Origin: Annona cherimola
Taxonomy: Eukaryota; Streptophyta; Magnoliopsida; Magnoliales; Annonaceae
DNA: 64,000 bases
Direction of reading: 5' to 3'
Assembly (NCBI GenBank): GCA_030490835.1
Contig: CM059973.1
Span: 54,440,008 to 54,504,007 of the forward strand
Shown: positions 37,227 through 48,665 of the stretch, piece after piece
How positions within the stretch are numbered: position 1 is the stretch's first letter
Layout of the letters: each line of letters starts with the position of its first letter
Notes under the pieces: model-generated
What the model was told of the DNA's origin: nothing
The model's database searches: none
Seen by the model: only the letters and a program-made list of their open reading frames with translations
Translations under genes and position numbers: made by a program

Positions 37227-37565
37227 GTGTTCCCAACAAACCACTTTGCTGAGCAGCTTATGAACCCATCATACATGGTCTTCCAGACGACAATTTGGGA
37301 TGAAACTGCAGATGATTACATAGTCTTACCCCCTATCATGAAGAGGCCTGCAGGTCGACCAATGACTCAACGAAGAAAGAGTGCAGGGGAGGAAGCAAGT
37401 AAAAAGAGAAGGAAAGGTCATGGGCAAACAGTCACGTGCAGCCAGGGTGGTATGATTGGCCACAATAAACGGAGTTGTGGAGGGTCGAGAAGGGCCAGCA
37501 CTCATCCACCTTTTGCAAATGCTTCTTCAAGGGGTAGGGGCACCACCAATAGAGGAAGGGGTTGA
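37227..37565 (+). pseudogene. MULE transposase C-terminus, frameshifted remnant
   Basis: The frame shows the typical tail of plant MuDR-type transposases: a VLPPIMKRPAGRP proline/basic motif, a KKRRKG basic patch, and a zinc knuckle TVTCSQGGMIGHNKRSC in which the usual second cysteine is glycine. It ends in RG repeats. Just upstream, a different frame (about 37255-37300) reads AAYEPIIHGLPDDNL, the preceding part of the same tail, with stop codons. So at least one frameshift separates the two. No upstream catalytic domain survives. Confidence 0.75.
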
Positions 37566-38606
37566 GGAAGATCGAACTGAATTGCTCAAAATTTTGATGA
37601 AGGTAATTTTATTCAATACTTGATATACATATTTGTTTTGCTTCAAACTAATAGTATTATCTTAATTACTAGAATGCAACACCCAAAGACAGTTGAGAAG
37701 AGTGAAGTTACCTGTTGCTAGAAAGAGTTCTTCTTGTAATGCTAGATCTTTCTTCTTTGTACATAGCACATAGCACAAATACATCTCTGCATTTGTATTG
37801 TATCATGAGTTCTTCATTGAATTTTTTTTTTCGTGGGAGGTGCACACGAAGAACCAATAGGGCCTGTCATTTGAAGTCACTTCTTCAATTACTTAATGAC
37901 ATATTTGGTAATTCTAATGTTTTTACGGGTCCCACAACATCCTTAGGAATAGTTATGCCATGGACTCAATGATCTTTCATCCCAATATCAGTAGTTTGGT
38001 CATTTGCTTGTGTTTAGGTTGAATATACATGGAATCTTCAGCTCCTAGTTCTTAGATTTTGAGTAGAACATGAATGAAATTAACCAGTACAAGACCTTGG
38101 TCTTTGAATAAAACTTGGCTGCTCATCAAATTAAATTAGCTTATTGAGGTGTCACAAGTATTTGCAAGAAAATTGAGTTTGGATATTCCATTAATACCAG
38201 CAGAAAAATTGTTCCACATCTAGTCGCTTGCTTTATTCACAATTTCTTATCTATAGTTCAATATGTTGAAATTTATCTCTTACTCTGTACTCTGTGCATT
38301 CAAACATTCACTAGTAAAACACATAAAATGGAGTTGGATTTTTTCCCTTTCAAAGGAAGCATCAATAAGTTATTTCTTATCCCATGTTCTATCTTTTCCT
38401 ATAACTTCTAGTATATGTTGTGAATGTTGGAGAAGGATTGATTCAGTTCAACAAATAATTATTATTCTTTTCTAGTTCTTCTCTTGCCTCACTTTTTTGT
38501 CATGCAGGTTTTGGATTTTGCCGTGTTTCCTGAACATGAATTCGATCTACATATTGGGGATGGATGTTCATAGGTGTATATGTTGTAGTTTTTCTTTCAG
38601 ATAGGT

Positions 38607-38608
38607 TC

Positions 38609-38640
<32 letters not shown>

Positions 38641-38652
38641 TGTTTTTTTTGC
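38607..38652 (+). repeat. TTTTTG microsatellite
   Basis: Repeated TTTTG/TTTTTG units inside the MULE. Confidence 0.7.
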
Positions 38653-39168
38653 AGTGCGTTTTGGGGGCAATTCCATCATTTGGGTATAGAAACTGGTTAG
38701 ACCCTTTGTAACCACCATACGGTTGTGTAATTGCCATGCAGATTTGTGTTTGTAAGGAAAATTTTGTTAGTATCATGATACTAGTTTGTTTATCTGATTG
38801 ATAATCAGATCTATTTTAGTTGTAATTGAAGCCATCAACGGTGTACCTAGTCAATAGTTGAAGTTGAAGACTATATGAATTGATTTATCATATGGAATGA
38901 ACAGGGTGTTCCCAATGAATGAAAAATGTCGAAGTAAGCTATCACTTCACACGGTTTGAAATGAGCATCCATACTTTAAGCTATTAGAAATTGTTCTGAA
39001 AGCATTCTGAAAATACAAACAAGCTACAAATAAAAATATAAAAGATTTTCAAATCATTCACCCATACTTTAAGCTATTTCTAACGGAACCCAAATTTCAG
39101 TTTGGCCAACTAGTCCATACACTACTACAAAATACTTTAATCAGAAATCTTCAACTTTCCTAATGCTT

Positions 39169-39575
39169 TTATAGCCACTTGCAATTTTTTCCCTTGTTCA
39201 TAAGTGCAATTTCCCTATTTGCAACTTCCAATTCTTTCTCTAATAACTCTACTCTCTTTAGCATATTATTTAATTCTTCAGCAAGTCGTCAGGAACATTT
39301 GCTTCCACCTTTAGTTATGCTCCCACACTCAACATAAGCATCACACTAACAAAAGTAGTTGCAATTCATACATACCTGATGAAATTAAAAAAATTATTAT
39401 TAAACTTGTCAACAACATAATTAATTACAAATATTGATGAAGTTTTATGCCATTTATATTTCATTTTCTCAAAATGCACAATACCTTTTGCGGGCATCTA
39501 TAAAACCATCTTTCATGATTATTTTCTGACTTTGACATAATTGGATAGCACATGTCATCTCCCGCAACGACATCA
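39169..39575 (-). pseudogene. GRF-type zinc-finger protein, decayed, inside the MULE
   Basis: On the minus strand a segment near 39485-39575 encodes ENNHERWFYRCPQK, matching the N-P-G-R-x-F-Y-x-C-P core of zf-GRF, and ends at a plausible donor (GTATTG). After a short AT-rich gap, 39169-39380 continues MNCNYFC, stop, CDAYVECG, i.e. the C-x-Y-F-x-W-C-D part with the Trp codon turned into a stop. A second in-frame stop follows. Then comes a leucine-rich coiled coil (LKRVELLEKELEVANREIAL), the usual tail of small plant zf-GRF proteins. It lies opposite in strand to the transposase remnant. Confidence 0.55.
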
Positions 39576-39699
39576 TACATGTGGATAAGGAGAGGCTTTA
39601 GGGTCATACACAATCTAAGATGTGAAATACAAAACAGCATGGATTAGCAAATTAATGCAATGCCAGCATCAAAATCCAATTTTTTATGCTCCTACAAAG

Positions 39700-40100
39700 C
39701 CTATTTTTCTCAATATGCATCACAACTACCCCAATTGAAATGCGCTGCACTAATTACATCCAAATAAATTGCAAAGACAGCCTAAAATGGTTGGCGATAT
39801 TTGCAAAAAAACATTGCAATTAACTGCCTAAAATGATCAGCGTTAATTGCATTTCTTCCCCTCTTAACGACTTTAAAAATTGCATCAGAAATTTCAGGAC
39901 ACAAATTGCAAAGATAGCCTAAAATGGTTGGCATTTTTTTATGAAAATGGTTAGCGTTAATTGCATAAAAACATTGCTAGTAACTGCCTAAAATGATCAA
40001 CGTTAATTGCACCAAAAATTGCAATTGCTTCCAAAATGGGCGCAGCTAATTCCATCCCCTCTTAACGACTTTAAAATTTGCACCAGAAATTCCGTCCCCT
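39700..40100. repeat. Sub-terminal direct repeats in the MULE
   Basis: CCTAAAATG(G/A)T blocks followed by GCGTTAATTGCA recur several times. CTCTTAACGACTTTAAAA occurs twice, near 39855 and 40060. Such sub-terminal repeats are common in transposons and may bind transposase. Confidence 0.5.
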
Positions 40101-40716
40101 TTTTAATGATACGTTCCTCTGATCTCATTCTATAAAATATTATTTCACGACATTCCTTATATAGCTATTGCATCCTCTCTCTTAACGCCTACTCATTCTG
40201 GTGATTATTTGTCATTCCACATTCCGGCCTTAATTTCAGGAAAATATATTTCATTTCTATGAATAAAATGCAAAGGTTTAGCAAATAACTGACCATTCCA
40301 GAGTCTCCTTCCAACAACTGTAATTTTCACCCAGCAGGTACCCTTGCAGCCGAAATTTTCACCCAGCACGTTCCCTTATTTCTAGCTGATGGCCATGAAT
40401 ATATATGGGCCAGCAAGGTCATCTTTGTCATTTTAAGGAATATCAAGGCAATTATTAACGGTAGCTAACGACAACATACCTCTGTACGGTAATATGCAAT
40501 TCGTGAAACAATGTAGGCATATTTGCAATTTCGGTCAAATTATGTGGGTATATATGCAAATTACCCCAAAAGTTAATGAAAAAACTTCGATGCAACTCGA
40601 TTATATACAAGAAATATATTAGATGCTGATTAGGGTAGCCTATAGAGATTGTTGGGTCCACGTCACCTGACACTCACTTGATAGCTTGCCCTTTATTGTG
40701 GCACCATTGCCTCCAC

Positions 40717-41326
40717 CATCATACACAGATTCAGAAAAATGACCATTGGGCCTGACGCACAGAGTACATAGACCTAAAAAAATGACCATTGAGCTTGTGA
40801 GCTTGTGGTTTACGGGCCTTAGAGTGGGATATTGTCCGCTCTGGTAGCTTAGCTGTACGACTATACCATGTTCAACTTGAGACCCACTTATAAATCATTA
40901 GGAACTTTCTCCCATTTTCGATATGAGATTCGGTTCTGGGCTATTACAAGCCCACCAGCTTCCGTCTGGTACATCCTCAAACTATAACTCAATTCTGGGC
41001 TTCTGCCTGTAGCCCTAGTTTTCACTGATTCAACTCTCTAACTCTCTAAATTACATCTACTGGAGGGGGTCCACTTTAATACCACTTGTTACTCATAGAC
41101 TCAGAAAAATGACCATTGGGCTTGACATACAGAGCACACAGACTCAGAAAAATGACCGTTGAGCTTGTGGGCTATGGACTTCAGAGTGTGATATTATCTG
41201 CTCTGGCCTGATAGTTTAGTCGCACGACTTTAAAATGCGTCAACCATGTTTAATTTGAGACCCACTTATAAACCACCAGGAACTTTCTCTCCTTTTCAAT
41301 GTGAGATTCGATTCTGGGCTATTATA
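40717..41326 (-). mobile_element. TRIM-like LTR element, complete, 610 bp
   Basis: Two alignable LTRs, 40717-40948 and 41097-41326, share GACCATTGGGC(C/T)TGAC, GATATT.TC(C/T)GCTCTGG and GGGCTATTA(C/T)A. A perfect 5-bp duplication TCCAC flanks the element (40712-40716, 41327-41331). On the minus strand the 5' LTR ends TAACA and is followed by AGTGGTATTAAAGTGG, resembling the initiator-Met tRNA primer-binding site TGGTATCAGAGC. A purine-rich GGAAGCTGGTGGG tract precedes the 3' LTR. The internal region is about 150 bp with no ORF, as in terminal-repeat retrotransposons in miniature. Confidence 0.8.
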
Positions 41327-41331
41327 TCCAC

Positions 41332-41771
41332 AGATTGTTAGCTTGAGATAGATCGTGGACTGTCCTAGTCAGTATCTGTATATATCATATAACATATCTA
41401 TCATTATAAGAAAATAATATATAAATAATAAATAATTTTTGTAAACACAGTTATATTTATGGAAATAAATATATATTTTTTGATTTATTAACCGTGGATT
41501 AGTTGTTACTGGGTTTAGGTTATAGACCTTTAGCACAGATACCTGAATTTTAAACCAATTACACTAGAGTTGGTCATGTAGATAAATATATTTAAAAATA
41601 ATAAAAATACAAGAAAATATCAAAAATGATATTTTCTTAAATTATAATAGAAAAATAAATTTTTTTAAAACACATAATAAGGTCACTTGCACCGCTGTAA
41701 CAACCAAGACCTAATGGACAAAGGTATTGTAATGAAACACAAAGGATTGGATCCCTGAGATGTCATTACTA
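41332..41771. other. AT-rich spacer
   Basis: Nothing recognised between the TRIM and the hAT-like repeat. Confidence 0.4.
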
Positions 41772-42468
41772 GGGGGTGTTAATGGAGTAGGTTGGATGAG
41801 TCGGAGCTTAATTCTAATTCTAACCCATTTAAAAGATTTGAACTTTAATGATTTATTAACCTATTTTAAAAAATCTTGATCCCAATCTGTTTATAAACCA
41901 TATGATAAGCAGTTGTTAAAAATTGTCTATACGTATTGCAAAATAGGTCGAAACTAAGCTAATTTCAATCTTGATAATCGGAAAATATATTGACGACTTA
42001 GAAACATATCTGATTAGCTTGGCAATAAATGCTCTAATTTGAACGTTTCTTTAAAATTCTAGTTAATCTACTACAGTGCCCATTTGTTGCTATCTAAGAT
42101 ACAAATAGTATTTTATTTTCACGTAATAACTCAATTAATATAAATATACATTTGCAAAACTTAGAAACATACATCCAACATAAGAGTGCACCACAACACT
42201 ACTTTCCATTATTAAATAAATTCAAGTAATCACATTTGGAATATCATATAATATGATTTGGGATGTCTCTTATATATCGCATGTAACGAGTTGTAGATGA
42301 GATGGGTTCAATGAGTTGACAGATTGTAAGCATCCAATTCTACTTTAATTAAATAGTTAAATAGGTTGACAAATCATAAACTATTTATTCAAAATCTCAA
42401 CCTAAATATATTTATAAACAGGTTGAATGGATTGGTTCACGAATTGACCCAATCCATTAACACTCCTA
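41772..42468. mobile_element. hAT-like non-autonomous element
   Basis: Left end AGGGGGTGTTAATGG, right end CCATTAACACTCCT, inverted to each other. Both sub-terminal halves carry ACCCATTT/AATCTCAACC-type text shared with the repeat at 5040-5580. The centre (41940-42280) is different and may be a further insertion. No ORF. Superfamily is tentative. Confidence 0.45.
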
Positions 42469-44759
42469 GTTTTTATAACACCCAGGTACTTGTCAGCCAC
42501 TAACACCTCATGATGCCTCAATACATGAATGTAACATGAGACATGTCCATTAAGAAACATCCTATGGTATATGGAAGAGTGCAACATAGCAAGTGGGCGA
42601 CTTAGACAACCATGTAATGTCAGACATGGATCTTAGTCACACGTTCACCTACGCAGTTGTGATACCAAGAACAAATGTGACTCGTACATGTAATTTAGGC
42701 GTGTAATTAATGTTAATTATATGATTGAAGTGGATGGATGACATTAGGGCAAATGACTAAGTAAGGTGGTTAAGTTAATCACCTTAGCCCAATATTAGTT
42801 AATGTGCTAAAAAAAGACAAAATGAGGTATGAAAATGATGATTTGACATGATCTTTAATTTCATTAATTATGATTAAGTTGATGAAAATTATGAGATTGA
42901 TGTGACTATTGTTAGAAAATTCATAACTTAACGCCCATAAGGCGGATTAACGTGAAATTTGAAAGGTAAGCACAGGTTAACGTGCTCTACCTCATGAATG
43001 GTATGAATTATGTTAATCGTGATTGAATTATGATGATAATGATTTGATTTTATCAAGTTCTATATGATATTTTCAAATGCTCATATCTTGATCTAGGATG
43101 ATCATTTTGAGATGAAAATTTTCATGAACGGTTAAAATAAGGTGTTCTATCATTTGGATGGATTTGACAAAGTTAAATATCATGAAAAATTACTTAATCA
43201 CATAAGGACAAAAGCATTTGACTTTTGCTCATGAAAAGTGACATGTCATTAATGAACCAAAAGGGATAAGTGACACGTGTCAATATGGGATTCATTGAGC
43301 AAGATTTAAAGTTAACCAAATAAATGAAAAGTTTACTTTTGAAAAGAAAATGGGACATGTGTCAAATAAGGATTTGTTGAGAGAAATGAAAAAAATCAAT
43401 GTGTTTAATGCCTTGCATGAGGTGTCAAAGGGAGAGAATTTTGAGCAATTTTTGTAATTTCAAAATTTGAAAAATGCCATGATAAAGGGCTGCATGGTGA
43501 TAACGTGTTTAGTAAGGAAAAAGGCCATTTCCCATGTCACAAAATGACAAAAACGGAGTGGTAGCTATGGACGTGATGACATGAGAAAAATGATAGATTT
43601 TTGGCATTTAAAAATTTCATATAAATAGAAACCTTAAGGAGTAAGCAAGGCATATCAAGTGGGGATAAACATTGATTTATTTAAGTTAAAATGAGGTGGA
43701 AAATGCATCCTTATAAAAAGGTAAAGTGGGCATCCTTGCACGTTTCTTCATGGACAGCTTCGGCGTCCATATTTCTTGGACCACAAGTTGAAAAAAAAGA
43801 AAAAGAAAAAAAGGGTAGCAAGGCGGACGGCCAAGCAAGGAAAAAAAAGGAGAAGAAAAAGAGGAGAAAAAGAAGGAGAAAAGGAGGAAAGAAGATGAGC
43901 AACCAAGCTTGAGCAAAGTGGAGACAAATCTAACAACTTCAAGTAAGTGGTTGAACCAAGTTTTGGTTTGATAAATTCTAAGTTTTCTAGCTCAATGAAT
44001 GGTTCATAAAATTGATTCATTATGAACCCTAAGTAATGATTCAAGAAGCCCTTAATAGGGTTATTAAAGGATAAATGAACTAGGATATTTATTTCATGCT
44101 TTCATGCTGAAATTTTTAAAAACTCCCAATTAAAGTTATCGTTTTAACCTTTTATTATATGTTGATTATGTGAATTATTTTCATGATTAATATATGTTAA
44201 AGTAAGCATGTTTGATGGACTTTAGGAGGGTGAAAGATAGAGTAGACAACTTGGTGAAAAATTCTACTCATTTAAGATAGAATTGATGCATAACTTAAAC
44301 AACATGATAAATGGATGATTAGGAGGGTAAAATACCCTAAATATAGGGTATTATGGATGTCCAAAGGGTGGAATTAAGAAGGGTAAAAATTTATTTTGTA
44401 GAGCCTTAAAGATGTGGACGTCCAAGGTGGAGAAAGAGGGAGACAAGTTGCTGTTTTGGGCAATCCAATTGATGAATTTTAATTTCATGATTATACCCTA
44501 ACTAATGTGCAAAAATGTGCTTAAGTTAAGCCAAAAAGGAGAGGAAAATTTCTGTTTTATATGAACTCGAATTACACATAATATATGTGTGTTTAAAGGA
44601 GTGAACATGGAAAGTATGGATGACAAGAAGGGAGAATTGTTGGAAGTCAAGGCAAATTAAGCACAATTCATGTTTTGATGATTAACAACTCAATTTGAGA
44701 ATTGATTGGATACTAACGTGGTTTGCTAAGCTTTGTTAAAGGATAAAAACTCAAGTTTC

Positions 44760-45590
44760 AGAACATAGCAGACCAAGTCGCAGTCCCAAGTCGACTTAGC
44801 CATCGACTTAGGTGAAGTCGATCCCTAAGTCGACTCCATAATCGACTTCAAATGCACAAAAAGTTCCAAAGTTGAAATTGGGCACGGAGACAGGTGAAGT
44901 CGCAGTCGAAGTCGACTTCACCTGCGACTTGGGTGAAGTCGCAGACCCAAGTCGACTTCAAATGAACAAAAAATTTCAGAGTTGAATTTGGGCTCGGAGA
45001 CAGGTGAAGTCGCAATTGAAGTCGACTCCACTTGCGACTTAGGTGAAGTCGCAGACTGAAGTCGACTCTAAATACGACTTGAGTGAAGTTGAAGTTGAAG
45101 TCGACCAAGGCAAGCGACTCGAGCGAAGGGTCATGATAGAATCCTTAAAAGTTAAAATGTTATTAAGGGAAAACTATATACTAAAGATTTGGACATCAAA
45201 ATCAAGAAGAACAATCATCATAAAGCAAGGCCACTAGGAAGAATCCCTCAAAGAGAAGAATATCATGATAAGTTTCAAGACAAAACAAGGAAAACCAAAC
45301 ATAACACATGAAGAACAATATGAGAAAGGAAAAACAAAGTATCAAGATCATTTGCAATCCTAAGTTCCAACATATGCAAAATGGATAGTGAAGTCGCACC
45401 CGAGGTCGACCTCACTTGCGACTTGGGTAAGGTCCAAGACCAAGTCGACTTGAGATGGAACTTGGAGTGAAAGCTGAAGATCGAAGTTACATATGAAGTC
45501 GACTCCAGCCTGCGACTTGGGTGAAGTCGACTCCATCTTGCGACTTGGGTGAAGTAGCATACCAAGTCGACCTCACATGCGACTTAGTTT
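44760..45590 (+). repeat. U3 array of GTCGAC-centred dyad motifs (plus-strand LTR)
   Basis: Twelve GTCGAC sites, mostly framed by AAGTCGCA on the left and TGCGACTT on the right, ending 60 bp upstream of the TATA box. This copy gives the clearest view of the arrangement: dense array, then ATTCGAATGTTGG, then TATA box. Confidence 0.8.
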
Positions 45591-45650
45591 GCAACGGTCA
45601 GAAAAATTCGAATGTTGGCACATTAAATGCGTTCGAATTTACTCTTTCAT

Positions 45651-45658
45651 TATAAAAG
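45651..45658 (+). promoter_or_regulatory. TATA box of the copia-family LTR
   Basis: TATAAAAG in the context TTTCATTATAAAAGAGC. The aligned region of the LTR at 58340-60017 (minus strand) is TTTACAAAAG. Confidence 0.6.
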
Positions 45659-48413
45659 AGCATTCAAGAGGACGTGCTAGGGGTTAGAGAAGCATTCAAT
45701 AAGCTTATTTTTCACTCTCTAGCATTAAAGTGATCTACACCAACTCCAAGTGAAGAACTGTGCTACAACTTGCTGAAAGTGCCATTGCTGAACGTTCTAC
45801 TCTCTCAACAAGTTCTTCCACGTGCTACAAATTGTCTATACGAATCTGTAAAATGTAGTTCTTTCTGTTGATTTATTATTTGTGTTTACCACTTGGTTTG
45901 ATATTGGAAATCGAAACTAAGTGAAGGCAAAGTAGTGTTGTGACAGGAGTGTGACTCGTCACCTACTGTGCTGTATTTGTGCAAGCCCCCTAGAGATGGA
46001 ATCTAGAAGAGAGCTACTGCTCTAGTTGTATTTGATATCCAATAGCGGAACCCAAGTCACAACGAGTGTGAGCTTGGAAGAGTGGAATAAGGAAGGTTGC
46101 CCGAACCATTATAAAACTGTGTCTCTTGCCGTGGATTGCTTATCTGCGTTTTACTGCTTTATTTCTCTCTATATTCTCTGTGTGTTTCATTAAGGGGATT
46201 AAATTAAAAAGGGAAAAAGTTTCTGTTTAAGTAAAGAATTTTAAAATACCCAATTCACCCCTCCCCTCTTGGGTTGTTGCCATAAACTCGGAACCAACAA
46301 GAACGACCATGTATGATTAGCTAAGGTGCAAAAATGAAAGGAAAATATGATAAAATGAGGAAATATAGGGTTGTTTTGAGAAAATTATAAAATCTCAAAA
46401 ATTTGAGATTGTAACTAATAGCCCTAACTCATAAATAGGTGCCTTGGATGAGCACCAATGTGAAAAATATAAAGAATGAGTGTTAAAAGATAAATGGGAA
46501 GTATTGAACTCCCATATGTTGAGTTAAGCTTAGAGGTTATAATAAGCTTGCAAACCTACCCTAACTAAGGGTATCCAAAATGAAGGGAATGGTCAAAATG
46601 AAAAGAATGATCACAATTAAGTCACACGTCACACCAATGTGTGAATTGGAAGATTAACACGCAACTTGAAAGATAAGTGAGTTAAGCTAGTTGAGGTAAG
46701 ATGATGTGAATTAATGTAGATTGGAAAACCCTAAGGGATGCAAGCATTTGAAATTTATGCATATAAATGAAATGTCATTTTCATTTATCTAGGCAAAGAC
46801 AAGAAAAATTATGGAAGAAGGGGATTAAGGCTATCTCAGGTAAGCAAGCCAACTTTCCAAAATATTGATTTTCTCCTATGTGTTGAAATGATTAAAAATA
46901 TTTATGTTGATGCTTTTATGAATTTCTTAAAAGTGGACAAGTATAAGTTTTGAAAATGATGCCTTTAATGAAAGGCCTCAAGGATTACTTCATTGGAAGC
47001 AAATAACACTTTTTAAAATAATTATTTTATCGCAAGTATTGCAAAGATTGGGAATGCTTACGTTGATGGTTTTAAGAATTTTCTTACAAGTAAGCAAGTT
47101 CTTCATGATACTATTTTTAAAAGGATTTTATAAAGAAAAAAGGGAGTTTGGACCTTTTCACAAAGAAATACTTACAAATAAGTTTCGAGTTTACTCTCAC
47201 GAGATTTTGTGAAAAACAAGTATGTTTATGAAAGAAAAAGAAAAAGGGATTTAATTTATAAATAAAGATTGGTTTCTCAATGTCATGACACTTAAACATA
47301 AACGATGATTTGGACATGGTCCATCTGTTTGAAATGGTATTAGAAAAGTCTTGATTTCCTTTAAATATGAAAATATTTTGAAAACGCCTTGTAAAATATT
47401 TATACGGATGTTGTTAAAAAGGGGTTTAAAGATGACCAACCCGATAAGTTGATTTCATAAAATAAATTGATTTCGAATTGCTAAAATAACATACAAAAGG
47501 CTGTGCAAGCCCTTCTTTATGTAAAAATTACAAGAAGGATATGTGGACAAGTATATGATACTAGGGTGGATAAAAGGGAATGACGCAACTGCATAATGTG
47601 GGCAAAAAGTCTCGAAATGTAAACTAAGAAAATGTTAGTGAAATACGTTGTTTATTGTTGAAAATTTAAAAGCTTTGAAGTTTCTTATTGTAATAATTTT
47701 AAGATTTATTACAAGTAACATTTTTAGAAAAGATTGTTTTCTCAAACATTTCAAATGTTTATCAAAATATTTTACCTAAAATATTTCTAGAAGTATTTAA
47801 GGGTGGTCATCCTAAAATTAACTTTCAAATATGTTAAAGTGGGCGCACCCACTTTTTCAAGATGGTTTAAAAGGACATGGACTGTGGTCTGTGATGTTTC
47901 ATGAAATCATGCTAGTATATGGATATCAATGATGATGTATTGTGCACCAGAACAATCGATAGGTCAATTGTAGAGATGGACCAGGGCCTACTCTACATAT
48001 GGCCAAGTCGCTAAGGGATGACAGGAGGTCCACGACGCCCTCCTTGAGAAGAGAGAAGGATTAAGGAACAACCGCCTGACTAGCGTGCTGTTATATGATG
48101 GATTATCTTCCAAAAGGTAGAATGATAATTTGCTAAGTGTCACTACTAGATGGGAAGAAATACATTTACAAATATTTTGCTTTTGAAAAATCCTAAGACT
48201 AAGATATAAAAGTATTTATACAAAAAGTTACCATAAATGAGATTTTATGAGCCTATAAAAAAAGGTTACCATAAAAATAAGGTGTTTTACACAAAAAGTG
48301 TAAATATTAAGGATGACACGAAATAATTTCTATGCAAATGCTTTCATGAAAAAAGATTATGTGTATATGTCTTGTTTGCTATAAACAAGCCCCAAAATGG
48401 GGATTACGAAAAA

Positions 48414-48665
48414 GAGCTTATATGGAAAAATATTTTAGGACATAAAAATGTCTACTGACTAAAAGGGCTTATGAGAAAAATATTTTGGATGTAAAAATGT
48501 TCGTTTCCAAAAGAGTTTATGTGGAAAAATATTTTAGGACATAAAAATGTCTGCTTCCAAAAAGGGTTTATATGGAAAAATATTTTGGACGTAAAAATAT
48601 CCATTGGCAAAAGAAGGGTTTATGTAAAATGTTTTGGAACATTAAAAATGTTTACACAAAAACAA
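48414..48665 (+). repeat. Tandem repeat, about 50-bp unit, 5 copies
   Basis: Units start at about 48414, 48465, 48513, 48564 and 48616, each with a TTATATGGAAAAATATTTT core and a CATAAAAATGTC-like block. Length varies by 1-3 bases, so the array is imperfect. It lies in the probable gypsy LTR. Confidence 0.75.

Larger units (their letters stand above)
35143..40566 (+). mobile_element. Mutator-like element (MULE), 5.4 kb, complete termini
   Basis: Left end GGGCAATTTACATATATACC; the right end complement is GGGTAATTTGCATATATACC. The inverted match continues for about 85 bp with substitutions (shared GAAATTG.AAATAT and AATTGCATATTAC blocks). A perfect 9-bp duplication CAAAAGTTA flanks it (35134-35142 and 40567-40575), diagnostic of Mutator-type insertion. 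Inside are a leader-like segment, a decayed transposase 3' end on + (37227-37565) and a decayed GRF zinc-finger gene on - (39169-39575). The transposase core is not recognisable, so the element is dead. Diverged TIRs but an intact duplication point to moderate age. Confidence 0.85.
44638..46299 (+). mobile_element. Solo LTR, Ty1/copia-type, plus orientation
   Basis: Starts TGTTGGAAGTC, ends GGAACCAACA (TG...CA, TGTTGG/CCAACA inverted). The flanking five bases are AGAAT on the left and AGAAC on the right, a probable duplication with one change. It is the mirror of 10004-11882 and 58340-60017. U3 (44638 to about 45650) carries 12 GTCGAC sites by my count. TATAAAAG at 45651-45658 marks the promoter. 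U5 carries the ATGGAATCTAGAAGAGAGC block (read on +) and ends next to CCCCTCCCCTCTTGGGTTG. No internal region. Confidence 0.8.

Noticed and set aside
40717..41326. Cassandra-type TRIM with a 5S rRNA-like LTR
   Set aside because: No 5S-like sequence is visible in either LTR.
43691..43912. Lysine/arginine-rich open frame with overlapping phenylalanine-rich minus frames
   Set aside because: Low-complexity AAAAAG tract inside the probable gypsy LTR; composition alone explains it.
48414..48665. CRISPR-like array
   Set aside because: Units are adjacent and imperfect with no spacers, in a eukaryotic LTR.
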